DNA of 64,000 nucleotides. Origin: Spirodela intermedia. Lineage: Eukaryota; Streptophyta; Magnoliopsida; Alismatales; Araceae. Numbering within the stretch: position 1 is the stretch's first letter; every line of letters starts with the position of its first letter. The notes under the pieces were generated by a model that searched no databases, was not told the origin of the DNA, and was given only the letters and a program-made list of their open reading frames with translations. Position numbers and translations under genes: made by a program. Positions 48,501 to 63,500 of the stretch are shown piece by piece. Where the stretch lies: positions 2,829,001 through 2,893,000 of the forward strand of contig LR746273.1 of assembly GCA_902729315.2 (NCBI GenBank), given 5' to 3'.

Positions 48501-51500
48501 TGTCTCAGTATATCTTGAATGTGTACGTCCAAATCAAGAGATGCCCACTGTCATAATCCACTTTTTTACTCATTTATGAGATTTTTCCGCTTTATTTTTT
48601 CAAAAATACGACAAGTAGGCAATGTTTCAGAATCTGCTTTCATGCCGGTGCATCTTTTACATAAATGAGGTATTCTTGTTTGAGCGCTGGTGACGAGTCA
48701 GAAATTTTATTCTCTTTCGTTTGTTTAACTTCTTTCTGTAGTTTTTTTTAATTTCAAGTTTGAATTAACTTTTCCTTCAAATATGCTTCATTATTATCTA
48801 AATTATTTTACTTATTCCGGAATATACTCTTTATTTTTTTCAGTCTGGAAGTCTGCAGTTGTCCCCAGTATCTGTAGAAATTACTTATGGTCTGGAGCGC
48901 ATTCTTATGCTGCTTCAGGTAAAAGAAAACTTGCTTGATATTTTATTTTATGTCTTCTTAATTTGTTGGTATTATTTTTTTGATTCAAAGATTATTTGCA
49001 GGGTGTTGATCATTTCAAGAAAATCATGTACACTGATGGAATCACATATGGCGAACTTTTTCTTGAGAATGAGTATGCTTGCCGTGGCATTTTTCCCTTT
49101 AGTTCCATAACTCTTGCCAATTCTGTCCTATTTGGCTTTGCTTTTGATGCTACTAAATCTGTTCTTGAGATTATAGTCTGTTAGACTCTAAAACTTCATT
49201 GAAGTTTTTTTGTTTCACTCTTTATAGAATATCTTTCTCGAGTATCTAGAAAAGACCTTTACATGTCCTTCCTATGAATGTGAAGGCATTCAACAGTAGT
49301 GCGGTGCATCAGGGGTTCATCTTCTCAATACAATGCCTTTATGATGTGCCATTGTTTCATGCATTACTTCATGATGTCCTTTGAGGAGGTTAAAATTCAA
49401 TTTGAGTATGGAAATGAATTGCTTACAGGCAAATTCTTGTTACAATGGTTCTATGGTATGCATATCGGTAGTATGAAATAGGAGTTCTATCACTTGCGCC
49501 CCACAAAATCAAAGAATTAATAAGAGTATGGAATGACTCTTTTTCTAGAATATACCTTGCCAACACTCAAATATTCAGGAAGCAGATTATTGTGGAATGG
49601 GATATTTAAGAGGCTGAAATAGGAGTAAACAGCTGACCTGCAGGAGATGAAAATGACTCATGGATAATGGTATTTTCTATAGGCAATGGATGTTGTTCAT
49701 TTGATGACGACTGATTGAATTAAGGTACTGTTTCATGAAATGTTACATTCATAGAAGTAAATAATTTCCTAGTTGGAGGGTGGTAACACTTATAACCTTT
49801 TTGATTAATAGGATAACCAAGAAGATACATTTCAGTGATCTTGGTGCACGTTTTCCTTTACTCTGAGTATGATCATGAACAAAGGAAACGCATCCAAATA
49901 TTCTTGGTTTAATTTTATTGTTAATTTGGTGGTGTGGGAAAAAATTGGCTAGGGAATCTATAGGATTGCGGAAGTCTAAGATTCTAGAAGGCATATGATT
50001 GATGAGGTATGTGGCTGTGAGGATACCCTCTCCCCAAAAAATGTTTTGCACATGATGTTGAAATAGAATGGATCTAGTTATCTCTAAAATATGTCAATTT
50101 TTCCTTTTGGCCGGGCCATTTTGCTGTGGAGTATATACACAAGAAGATTCGTGTATAATTCCTTCTGCTTTAAAGAATAAATTTAAACTTTGACTAAAAT
50201 ATTCTTTAACATTGTCCGATCTAAATTTTTTGATAGTTGTACCCAATTCATTCTTTATCATGGTACAAAAGAATTTAAGAACATCACATACATCAGATTT
50301 TTGTTTAAAAAGAAATACCCACATAAATCTTGTGCAGTCATCAATGAAGGTAACAAATCATTTTTTTACCACGAATATCATTAACAAGACACGGTCCCCA
50401 AATATTACTATGGATTCGGAAGAAAAGAATCACTCCTTTCTCCTTGAAATGAAATGAAGCCCGTGTGTGTTTAGAAAGCTCACACACATTACATTTGAGA
50501 GTGTCTAAGGACACTCTTTGAAACAAAGAAGGAAGAATATTCTTTAAGGTACAAAAGGAGGGATGGCCCATCCTTGATGAAGTAGATGAATCTTATTGGC
50601 AGCTTCTAGAGGTTCTATGCATTGATCTGCTTTCATGATATATATTTAGCTCAATTTTAGAAGATGAAGTCTATCATGTTCTTTAGCATCCTCCGATAAT
50701 ATACCTTATCAAATATTATACAAACATCTTTGTCAAAGAGGGCACGGTAAGGTGAGGCTCTCACAGGTTTATTAACAGAAATATGATTTGTGAATAATTT
50801 GGGAACATAAAGCACATTATGAAGAATGTCAAGGGGCTCAAGTCCAATATCTCCTGTACCTGCAACTGTTAGAAAAGATCCGTCTGCACTTGAGAAGAAT
50901 TGGTCATATGGTTGGTTGCCCCTGGGTCCATTACCTAAGAGTTAGAAATATCTCTTGAAGAAGCTTTAACTCTGAGAGAGTGATGAAGCTTACCTTGCTG
51001 AACTCATGAGTATTGTGTCATTGTTGACTTCAATTTTTTCGATTCCACTTGAAGTCTTTCTATATCATTCATCTGATATGAAGGTGGGTGTTGTTTTTTG
51101 TTGAAATCTGTTGACTGATTTGTAGGTAACTTTGCTGTAAAATGTACTTGACTGCCATATTTTTCAGTGATAAAGTGTGGTGGTTTGCCATGTAATTTAT
51201 AGCACCTGTCTCAAGTGTGATGTGGTTTTCTGCAGCATGTACACCATAACTTGTCTCTAGAGTCAGTTTTCTGATTCCTTGACCATGTTGAGGTGGTTTG
51301 GGTGGATCAACAGTCTTCTTCATATTGTTGCCCTTTTTTAATCATAGATGCAGAATTATTTATTTCTGGACCTGACATCATCAATTTCCTGTGACTTTTC
51401 TCATTTAAGATGATCGAAATAGCTTCATTTAACTCAACTTTCTTCTCACAGCTCAATATCTGTTGCCTGACCTGATCAAACATAGGATTAAGACCAACCA

Positions 51501-54500
51501 AGAATTTAAACTCTCCTGTCTATGAAATTTCGTAATGCAGTAATTTTAGTAGGTTTTTCGGTGTCAAGACTAAAATAATAGTCAAGTTCCACTTATAGAT
51601 TCTTTAATTCTCCTGGATATTCCGTCACTATTTTACTCCCTTGCATTATTGACATTGACTTTGTCTCAAGTTCATATATGTGAGCTTCATTATTTTTCTG
51701 TGAGAATTTGGTGTGAACCATCTCCCACAAGTCCTCGATAGTGGCTAAGAACAAAAAATCATGGCTGATTTGTGGAATCATGGTTCCCCATAGCTAAGTT
51801 TTAATCAGGGAATCCTCTTCTCTCCATCTCTGAAATTCTCGTGACATTGGGTCTGGTTTCCCCTCTATCAAGTGGTGTATCATGCCTCTTCCAGTTAATA
51901 CTTCATGTATATGTTCTAACCATTATATCAGATTATATCCTGTCAGTTTATACTCTAGAGGCATTGAGCAAGATTGAATAATCTTGTGCCTCCAAGAGCA
52001 AGATTAACCTCTCTTGTGGAGATTGAATCAACCCCAGAAGATGAAGCAACATCTCCTGTAGCTTCCATTTCAAGGAATAGCCGTCTACTTCACGAAAAAA
52101 CTGATTTTGTGACCAAATATTGAACAGGAATATTCAAAGAACGGTGCGAGGACCATAATATCAGAATCACTAAGTGCAGAAGCGAATTAGAGCGATCGCA
52201 CCTGTGTTCGCTCTTTGAAGAGACCACAGAGATGGTGTGTCCCACGCCAGACAGATGTGGTACCAACAGCAGTGGTACCTCCCTCACAGCTAACCATAGA
52301 TCGTCAAGAGAGAGGGATTTGAAACCCTCACCTTGGCTCTGATACCATGTAGAATGGTAGTCCTCAATCTGGTGTGCTGGAGATCCCGCAACACCTTTGG
52401 AGAGGAAAGAAAAAATTTATTGAATGAAAAACAAGAATCCATTTTACAAGACAGATGGGGTCCAGTATTTATACTAGACACTTGTAAGTACATGATTACA
52501 AGTATTCAGGGGATATCTGCCGATGTAAAAGTACAGGGTATATTTGTAAAACCCTCACGACAACAGTTTGGGTATTGAATTGGTTTAACATTCAAATTGT
52601 CTCTCAAGTCCATAATGTATGGGGGCTGACATGAGGGCATGCGCTATCTTATTCCTATAGTTAATGAAAATGAACGCAAATAATGTGGTCTCGTGATGTC
52701 TTTTCAAGTAGCACATAACTAAAGTACCTCATCCAAAGCCTAAGCAAAAATCCCTGTTTCTTGAGGATTATGGCACACTTATCTTTGGCCTCCTGGAACA
52801 ATGATGCATTATGAAAGTAGACTAGACTTACTAAATTATCTTGGGCCGGAATGCTGGTACCAAAAGGCATTGTTGTGGGGATGCTCATTTCTGATTTTTA
52901 AGATTTAGTTTCCTTTTCCTTTTTATTGATATGATCATTTTCGAATTGATGCTTTACTGATGTACCTTTAGTCTTGAAATGGAATTTTTTGTATAAAATC
53001 ATAAAAAATTCCTCTAAATATTAATTAATTTGCAAGGCCAAAATATGAAGGTAATTAAGTAATTTGTAAGAATTCTACAATTTCGGTGTGACACTATGTT
53101 CAATTGATTCTTGCTCCACTTGTCTCTGGAATACCTTTGAATGTTATGACATCATTATACCATTTTTTAAGTTGGTTGGTTTGCATAAATTAGTATCTAG
53201 AAGAACTTGACTGTCTATCCTTCCTGCAGGAAGGAAATGAGTGCATATTATTTGGAACATGCTAGTGTTGAGCATATACAGAAACTATTTGACAATTTTG
53301 AGGAAGAAGCTTGTTCGCTACTTACACTTGGTCTCGCAATCCCTGCGTATGTATAAGATTTAGTTTTATCATATGACATGTTTTAGTGAGGACTGTACTT
53401 GGATATTTTCTTACAATGTAATTTTTTCCAATGTGCAGTTACGATCAACTTCTGAAGACCTCTCATACATTCAATATTTTAGATTCTAGGGGCTTTGTTG
53501 GTGTTACAGAACGTGCAAGATATTTTGCTCGCATGCGCAGGTGTTTTGCTACACTCATTTTTTTTGGTCCTAGTCACCCAACTGGTTGTGTATTGAGCAT
53601 TGTAACACCATTTGTATCTCGTTCAGTCAGAGTAAAGATAAACAATTCTGGTTTCGTAATGCTTTCTAGCTGTATTCTAAGGTGTAGAAACAATCTAATC
53701 ATCTCACAGATTAAAATGCCATGTATGATTAATGCTCCTGATAGAAAGCCATGATTTTTTTGTTTTTATTTCTTTTGATGCCAGTTGTTACACTGAGATA
53801 TAAACTGTATATCATGCCAATTGTTTCTTTTGCATATCGAAGATATTCTTTGAAATACCATCTAATGTTTATGATTTATGTGAGTAGGGAATATTCTCTA
53901 TTGGGAGAGGCCAGAGGAAAGGAATCAGATAGAAGTTCACTCAATTTTCTTCCCAGTTTGACGATTGATTACATTTGTGATAGAACCCTCATTTATCAGT
54001 GTCTCATCCATTCCAACACGTTAGGCTAAATACCTCTTGTATGATATTTGACGCAAACCAAACAAGAATAGTCAATGGGGAAAATTTTCAGTCTTATCGA
54101 TTCGTAGAAAAATTTCTGGTCATATACAGTTACCCGACCTCAAAAAAGGAAAACTACGTGGGTTGAATCCCACAACTTATAGGATACTCAACCAAATTAG
54201 GAAACTGACCAGCAATTGAAAACTGGCCAAATTAGAAACTGACCAACAACCTAACCGTTAATTAAACGTTTTTTCGCACAATAATTCATTGGCTCATCTT
54301 CCTTACCAGTTTTCTAGAGCATCTTGCAAGTGATCTATTTATTGCAGCTATTGGACAAATGATATAGTGGTTATCACCAGTGTTCGTTACTACCACAGTG
54401 AAAATTGAAGTATCCTAGTTTATGACAATTTGCATTGTGTGGTGGCAGCATCAAGGCATTGAAACTGTTTTGTTCTTATCTGCTAAAAAAAATCCGAACT

Positions 54501-57500
54501 CCAATTACAACACAGACTGCAAGTCCAACCTATTTCATTGTTTTTTTCTCTGTCTGGTCGGATCTGTACATTCTCATTGTTCCTGTTTCTTTTTGCATGT
54601 TCAACTTTCTTATTTTGCCCTCTTACGCATTGCATTGCTTTCTTCTTTTTTTTTTCCCCTTTCGATTGATTCTCTTTCTTATAGGCTTCATTGATTTGTT
54701 TCTGCGTGATCTCTATTTACACATGGATTAGACGAGTCTTATTACAGAACCTGATCATTTTGGAGACGGACTTCCCTAGCCATTAGTAGAGAATTTGCCT
54801 TTCGTTTTATTGTAGATGAGGAGCCTTGTTGCTGTGTACTCCCAGACTGCTGCGCATGGGTTTTGTTAATCTATTCCATTGTTTGAAACAGTCAGCCTGT
54901 TGATGATTTGCTTAGAGTTACTGGTTCTCTTAGCTATGTTGTCCAAGGGTGAAGATTGTTTACATGTACTGGGGACTCCACAATGTTTTTTCATCTATAT
55001 CTTTTAAATTGACCATTTTTGTTAGATAGGAACCAGTGTGGATTCACTGTTTTCCATCATAGATCGACTCATTTTCTTAAATTATTGAAATATGTTTGAG
55101 TGCCAGACTAAACTGTATTTTTGCATATACCCCTGAAATAATGAAGCGAGTGTGAGAAACAGGTTGAAGTTTGAATACATGTAACCTCATGCCCTCTGAA
55201 GGTTACATTTCTTGTCAAAGTTTTTTGACAAAGCATCTCAGTGGGTAGGATGTATTCTGACTATATCTCTAGGTTGCATTCGTTTTATACAAAACTTCTT
55301 CTTTTTTTTTCAATTTACCAAGTTACCTCGGGTATTATTGAATTTTTTCTCCTTACAACCTGATACCCAGTACAGTTGACATATGAAATTGCGTTTGGAA
55401 GTCAAGTCGTAGGTGTAACATCCCTGAGTACATGAATGATGAAATGATGTTTTGTGGTTTAGTCTAATGTACGGAAAAGTTTGTCTCATCTTTGGTGACC
55501 CTCCTCCCCCCTTTACCGAAAACTAGAACCAGTTGTTGAACTTTTCTGTTCTTGCTGTACCTTGGAATAGGTGAGAACCTAATCTAACCAAAGTGGGAGA
55601 ATTATGGTGGATTTTGATATTATAACCTTGTGGGTCATACGTGTGTTCTCTTGCTCAAGAGTTTAATTTACTGTGATGTTTTGTTTATGAATTTTAGCAA
55701 GGTTTGTTAACCATCTATACCTTTTATAATTTTAAATGTGCAGGTTTGAAATGCTATCTACGTCTATGCCAACTTTATTCATTTTGTCTATAGTGATTTG
55801 TGGTAGTTATAATTTAGGCAGATATTATATCCATATTTTTCCTCAATCAGATTTTTCATCATAAAAGACGATGGTTAGTGTATTTACTGAGCAATAAATA
55901 ATTTCATCAAGCAGTTTAGCTCGTCAATGCGCTCAGCTTTGGGTCAAAACAAGGGAGTCACTCGGGCATCCCTTGGGCATAGCTTCTGGAGCCGCTGAAC
56001 TTTTGTTTCATAAAAATATTATTGAGACTGAATTAGGAAAGGTGAATTTTCATCAATTAAGTTTCTTTCAGTATCTATGAGCTTTCATTGACTTGTTCTT
56101 TTTCCTTTTCTATCCATGCTTTGTTATGTTCATTCGTTAACGTTTGGATGCCAATTATCTCAGATGTGAACTGGTTCCTTCAATTTCCTTATAAGTCTGT
56201 AGTGGTGCTTTTAAGAAGATCCTTATTCTTTCATCAATGGATTAATCATTATGGGTTTTGATATCTGGTATTCCAGATAAGAATTGAAGGATCTTCGACC
56301 ATGAAATTCAGATCAATACAATTTTTTAAGAATTCATTATTAGCTATTTGCTCTCACAGACTTTGTAGAAGTCCGCACAAACAGATGTGTAAGAGATTTG
56401 ATGTGAAGAAACAATAATTTCACGGACATACACCTGAATGTCCAAATTTGGGATACCTGAATCCATTTGCATATGCTTATGTTGACAATTGATCTTGATT
56501 GAGATTGGTGCGACTTGGAGAATGGAAGGAGTCGATCTTCACGATCCTCCTCTTCCAGGAAGATGAACCAGTCACCATTTCTTGGAGCAGGATTTCCTCA
56601 ATCCGAAATTGAATACATCAGTTATCATGGTGTCCCGCTTAAGTACGGGTTACATGAGTAAATGGGCTAGGCTCATTACATTAGTCTTTAAATGGATCCG
56701 TTAACAGTCTAATGGATCCACTTAACACAGGGAATGACAGGAAAGGACGAGAATACAATGGAAAAGAAACATATAGAAAGGAAAAGCAATCCTAGAAAGT
56801 TCAACAGTTTATAATGCCAAAATTGGAGGATCTCCTCCATATTTTTCAGCTTCGTTCTCTTATAGAATCTAGTAGCAATGTACTATTGTGTTTTGTTGCG
56901 GAAAATCGTCAATGTACTATTTTTTTTTCTGCCCTGGATGGCCAATCGTTTAAATTTTTTCTGAACATTTCTGTTGCTCAGTTGTTTTTTTTTGTCGTGA
57001 ATGGTGTTTTGTTCAAATATTGCCTCTGAGTTAAACTCTGTGGCAGGTGACAGAAAATCCTAGAGCCTTCGTTTTGGAGATTGGAACAGAAGAGATGCCA
57101 CCGCATGATGTTACTGATGCTGGGCAACAAGTATATTCTCCTTACTTGCATAAACACATGGTTCTTATGTTCGAGTTCAATCCTGTTTCCTTATATAGGT
57201 ATTACTAAGGGTAAAATAGTTCTGTACAATGTAGTTTTAATGTTCTGAGTAAATTTGTTGATGTTTTTCTTTAAATGAAAGAAAATCCTTGGTTGCTGAC
57301 TAATGAAATTCGCATTTATTTTGGCAGATTAAAAGTCTGATTATAGAAGTACTAGCAAAGCGCAGAATAAACCATGGCGAAGTTTTGTCATGTGGTACTC
57401 CACGTCGCCTAGTGGTATTTTTTTTGGGATTCTTTATATGAGTTTATTTTTAATGTCATGATTGTCTAGACCTCTAGATTCTAATATCTGTTTTTGTTAC

Positions 57501-60500
57501 ATGCTAATTTTCATCAGTTAAATTGTGGCTTCTTTGTTTGCTTTCATAAAATTTCTTGGATTGAAATCACTTCAAATTGGTCACGCAAAGTTATTCGAAT
57601 CGATGCTGTTTGGACTGTTTCTGTGGAAAATAAACAGTGCAAAGTATACATCTAATGTTTGGAGTTGTCTCTGTATTTGATGCATATAACTGTGTTATCA
57701 GTAGCTTCTGGTGGTCAGACTATAGGTGCCAGCGGCTTGGGGAAGTAATGAGTGAACCAGGAGGCAAATGATGGTGCACTGACTTTATAGGTGAAGAATC
57801 AGAGTTATAAAATAGATCTATGGAATTGGTGCTTGTGCATTGTGTTCATTTCACAAAATCTCATAAGAGTTTAATGGTGTGATGCGATGATATGAGGAAA
57901 TAATCATTGAATGGCACGTGAAGAATGGCTGCTTCCAGTGAATAATCTTCCAGTTAATGAAAGTTTGTAGAAAGTCAGGGTCTGCATGGCACCTCTTTCT
58001 AGCCACTGTTATACTGTCGAATGCAGATGATGGGTTATGTCAAAGCCTACGGATGACCTGTTGTCAAAGTTCATATGAACTCATTCATCTCCAGAAATGG
58101 CACCATCTATGCGTTTACATAACATGTTCTCTTTATGTATTGTGCATGACAACTAAGAATTGGGTACATTTTCTGCTGAATAAGCAAAAACATGATACTT
58201 TTGTTTTCAGCTATGTAAATTGCTGTGATTTTATCACTGGAAAAAATAACCTATATGAAATCATATTTTAGGTGTATGAAATCATTATCTGATAAGACAT
58301 TTTCTCATTGCATTATGGTTTGATTATATGCTTGGGGTCATCATTTAGCCTGACTATGATTTTGAAGCACCAATTCGTTAAAAGCACATTTTTTTAACAT
58401 TACTGACTTATTGAGGGCTTTTGTTTCATCTTCTAGATTGTAACTTTCTAGTACTTGCCTATACTATGCTTTATGAGATCTAGAAAAGCCTCTTGTTACA
58501 TTTTTCTTTGTCAAGTTTTTGTTTTATTTTGATATCTTCTTTGTCTTTAGTACAGTTTGTGCTTCTCTATTTTTCAAATTTATGAATAAATTTTACGATG
58601 TAGAGGAGATATCCTTAAAAGTTTTCCATATTTTTCAGATTTTTATTGAGAAGCTGAATTCTAAGCAGACAGAGAGTCAAATTGAGGTCCGTGGTCCTCC
58701 AGCAATGAAGGCCTATGATCAGAAAGGAAATCCTACTAAGGTCATTCCTCCATTGGTTGCTCTATTGCAAACCCCCCTCATCCTCCCCCCTCCCCTCCCC
58801 CTCCAAGATTCTTTTTCATTTTTGAAGTGGATGGTACGACATTAATTTCGAACGTATGATGGAGGAATCTACTAATTTACATTTAATTCAGCTCCCAAGG
58901 AAGTCTCCTAAAATAAAGCTAGAATGTGAATGATCTCAAGATGGTACAATCAGCCCCTTTCTTACTGCCTAGATTCTCACTCCCTATCAACTGATCACAA
59001 AGACAGATGCTGCCTACCAATTCAGTTTCATGCTTGAATTAGTCGTTTTCTGGTCATTGCAAGTGCCATAAAAGTTTGTATACAGGATGACTTGCTATAC
59101 TTCACAGTTCCCTTTGAGTACCCTATCCAATTTTTAACTCCCAACGATTTTTGCTATTTGTTCCTTGTCAGGCTGCTGAGGGATTCTGCCGCAGATATAG
59201 CGTTTCTCTGGACTCTATTTATAAGAAAGTAGATGGTAAATCATTTAATCTAAACAATTGACTCAAAATTTATATTTATTTTTGTCTTTTTCCATACAAG
59301 TCAGTGGTCCTCAATTTCCATCTTTAGTTTTTCTTATTCTTGGTAATTAGCTTATTGTTTTGTTAATAGGATGTTCTAGTACTTTTAATGTTCATTTAAA
59401 GTATTTATATGGCTTTATAGGTCTAACCTCATTTTTTATGTTAATTTTTATCCGAGTGGAGTTTTACTGTAGAAAACTGATTTGGCTTATCTGAACATCA
59501 TCCTGATCAGATCCACAATCCAGCTTCCTGATCTTATTAGAAACCCATTATCGCTATAAGTTTGCTGACAAAAGTCATCACCAAATATTGTCTCACCTAG
59601 TCAACTTGCCCTTTTGTCTATTGTCGTGAACAGCGGTGCAAATGTAGGAGAATATACAGAGGAAAAACACTAGTGTTCACATCATAGATGACTACTATAT
59701 ATAGGTTCCAGGCCCACAAAACAAGGAAGCTACCTAACAACTAGGAAACCAACAAAATAGGAAATGAACTAACTACTAGGAAACGGTCCAACTAAGAAAC
59801 GAACCCCTAACTATGCATTTTTTCCAAATCTATACACCCTTATGCCTTGCACAATCTTTAGTTTTACAGACTTTGATAGGATAATTCTTGTATTTTTCCC
59901 ATTTTGTTCCCCCTATTTCTAACGTTCAAACCTGTTAAGTAAATGGGAGATCCAATTTAAAACAAGTTGACAATGAATGGAGGAGGGTCTTTTGTTAAAA
60001 CCCCTAGCTTTTTATTCTTTCAACAGAATGAGATTATCCCCAAAATACTTATTCATTATTAGGTCAATTCTTTTTGTTACTGTCACATGGACTACATAAA
60101 TGAGGTGCACAAGCTCGGTACAGTACCTGAAGCAAACAAACTTCAGACATAAGCTGATCCTCTGATACTATGTTTAATAAGTGGCTTGTCCTTCTCCAAA
60201 CAAATTCACAATAGGTGTAGGCCCGTGTATTTAAATCACAGGATTTTGTTTCCAATTGATATGGGTCTATTCCAACAATAGCAGTGTGGAACATACACAG
60301 TGGTTTCTGGGAATCCTCTCAACCTTTATGATTCCAGGGAACTTTGAGACTTAAGGATGAAAGAGGCTAGATGTTCCATAACTCTAGTGATGGTGCTTCG
60401 TTTTTGGTTATTTTAAAAAAAATAAAAGTAGTTCTATGTATGTCCTTCAGATTCAGTTACCCATAAATACTAAATTATAATTCTAAAAGTTTGACTCCAT

Positions 60501-63500
60501 TCTTCCTCAATACAGACCCTGACACGCTGCTAAATGAAAATGATTCCCCTGTCCATTCTCATATCTTGATTCAAGAATTAGGCATTTGTGTTGACCTAGA
60601 TTGAACTAGGTCTTGGTTTTGACCTAAATTAGGAATTGAAAAATTTAGTAGAATTGAGCTCTGCATGTTTGATCTATCTCTCACACATGCAGCTGTGTTT
60701 ACTGTCTATATGAACTGAACTGCGTGGATTTATGTTGTAGGCAAGACGGAGTATGTTTATGCTCAAGTAAGGGAACCTGCACGATTTTCTGTGGAGGCAT
60801 GTGTCTAATCTTTCCCCATTACACGCCCAATATCCATTTACTGTTTCCAGTTTGTATTTATGAATCACTATTGATAGGGATCTGATCATATTCTTCTGTC
60901 TCTCCTGATAATCCAGATAGGGATCAGATCTATTGATTTCCTTCGAATTATTTTTGACACGGATAATTTTTTATGTGAATCAGCTGATTTCGCAAACCAC
61001 TATGAGCTTGCATCCTTGTTTATCTTGAACTTAACCATCATTTCTCTTCTTCCATGTCTGGTCATCTTCCTTTTTAGAAAGAGAATTTCAAAGATCGAAG
61101 AAAATAGACAATTTATGTTGAGATACAGATCATCCAAGTTTCTCCTAATATCATTGTGCATCATTCATGTTTCAATTTATGTTGAAACATGGTTTATCAA
61201 CTATAGTCTGACCTGTATGAGTAATCAAGTTTTCACAGTTTCCATCATTGATAGATAATGGGATCAGTGAAGTGCAGTTTCAACATTTTAAAGAGAAGCT
61301 ATGTTCTAAAGACGATGTAAATATATCAGCATAGTTGCAACTGAATTACTAGAATCTGACATGATATTTGCTTTTCAATCTTGATCGGAATTGAATTGGA
61401 AAAATCCGATTAGCAAATCTTTTTGATACCTCGTCAATGATGGCAAGATAATTTTTGAAAAATGACTATGACACCTGTGGATTTTTCAAAAGGAAAGAAT
61501 GAAGTTCTCCAATGACTGTCTATAGTTGTACACTATTGATGTTTAAATTCAATGTTATCACGTAACATTATTGTACGTAGGAGACTGCTGCTGTCAAAGC
61601 GTGGTTCCTGCAAATTATTATCATATTTCTTATTGAATTTGATGGAAATCGATGCGTGAGATTCAACTTTTCATGAGGTTTTCAAAAAAAAAAGTGCATC
61701 TATACTATGTTGGAGTTGAATTCGAAGATAATTTGTGCCTGTGACTATACTTCCTTTACGCTGGTGACATGGTCATGACTGGAGATATTGCTAAATGAAT
61801 TCAGCTACTGAAAGAAAATTTGACTAACGTCCTTGGCAGAACACTTGAAAACAGTTAATGGAATACTGTGATGTGCTATTTGAATGTTCCTCTACTTTTA
61901 GTTTCAGATTTCATTTCTATTACTGGTCTTCCTTCAGTTCCTCTAGTTTTTTATTTTGTCTCTATGAATAGCGCACTTTGTATATTTCTTTTTTTATCTT
62001 TTTCTCTGCTTTTTTCCTGGTTCACCTTCTTTCGTACTTTCGGTGTATTATCTGAGGTTTAAGCCAATTCAATGGGCATTCCTTGAAGAAAATAAGTTTT
62101 TTGTTCATCAAAGTTGAGTGTGCTCGACATTGAGAAATCGTCTTTACCTGTTGCCACTCATAAAAATGGGATTAGTGTGATCTGATTTTATTCTAATATA
62201 TATACCTCTGGTGGAACTTCAGCATACAACCGCACAAACATTTTATGCTTTTATTTATGTTCATTTTGATTCATGCACCGTTATTGGATGATTTTTTGTG
62301 TTACCTGGATGAAAAAGGCATCCAGCCAACCTAGCTGGTTTTATTAGGTCTCATTCGCTTCTTCATTCCATTTGGCTGTTTGCCACTAATTTGCTACAAA
62401 CCAAAAATTAATTGCTGCATGCTGGTAGCTCAGTGAGAACAATTCATTTCATGCAGTTCATAATGCGCTTTGACATCTGTGTGTGGGATCAAAATTGTCT
62501 GCGGATGATGTAGCTACTAGAGATTGTATATCATTTTTTACGGGTTTTTTACCTGTTGCTAATTAACTTGATGTTAATATATGCGGATAGGTGCATGTGT
62601 AAGTATTCAGAATTAGACTTTGCTGAAGTAGCTTGCATTGTCACCTATATAGGCAGTGGATTGTTGTCTTGATCGCTTTGGTCTTCTTAGAAACTATAGG
62701 GTATTACGTTTAACTGATTTGAATATCTTATCTTGACTTAATTTGTGAAAAATACTGCTGCAAAACTTCACTCTGATTGTGTACAGTCCTTCGCTCTCTT
62801 TGTCATGCCATGATGCTTAATGTTGAAGTGATGGTTTCCACTCATCAATATTCATGCCATAAATTTAACTGTGCTCCTTGGTTTTATTCTGTTTGTTTAG
62901 GTTTTAGCTGAGGACTTGCCAGAGATTATTGGAAAGATATCATTTCCGAAGTCCATGCGCTGGAACTCTCAAGTAGATGCATTCTCATTTCGTTTCTTTT
63001 TTATAATTTCAGAGCTGTGATATTTAATGTTCATAGACAACTCAGTTTTTTATCCTTTCTGTTAGTGGTGAAAATAGGGTAGCTTTGTCATTTTGTCTCA
63101 TCTAATTATTTGCAAAATGTTGTTGCGTCCTTCGCCATTTTTTTAATATCCTTGTAGTGGTAGAAGGAAAGATAGTCTCTGAGTCCTGTTTGAATGTGAT
63201 TTTTGACAACATGAAGAAAAGAACGACGTCATGCATAGATTCAAGAAAGCAAGGGATGTGAGAAAACTGGTGTATTTCTCTGTAACTGGTTCTTGAAGAA
63301 AAAATTGCGAAATAAGTGAGATTCACATATGTCCAGTAGTCAGTTATTTTCTCTGACATCTCAAAGGAAAGAGAATCTTCGGATCTCTGTGTGAGAGTGT
63401 CTAGATTATTATGATGATTGTTTCCGTTCTTAGTTAATAGACAATCAGATCCGAAAACTTCATGTTTCCTTTTTGAGTGAACAAAGAGTACCGCAGGCCT

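Larger units (their letters stand above)
49745..52590 (-). mobile_element. truncated Ty1/Copia element (LTR, PBS, gag, integrase), antisense in EDD1 intron 9
   Basis: On the minus strand the order is 5' LTR (52590-52348), primer-binding site, gag-like segments (about 51800-51310: [10 protein letters not shown] and [10 protein letters not shown]), a protease-area segment (about 51300-51070), pre-integrase [17 protein letters not shown] (about 50570) and integrase. The integrase holds [19 protein letters not shown] and [19 protein letters not shown], down to about 49750. Reverse transcriptase, RNase H and the 3' LTR are missing, so it is a 3'-truncated copy. Frames are broken at several points. 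Being antisense to the host gene, its own transcription signals do not align with EDD1. Confidence 0.85.
49073..53229 (+). other. EDD1 intron 9, 4.2 kb, hosting a Copia fragment
   Basis: Donor GTATGC splits a Glu codon (GA|G) and the acceptor is CTGCAG at 53229. This is the longest intron in the window, because it holds the antisense Copia remnant at about 49745-52590. Confidence 0.85.
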
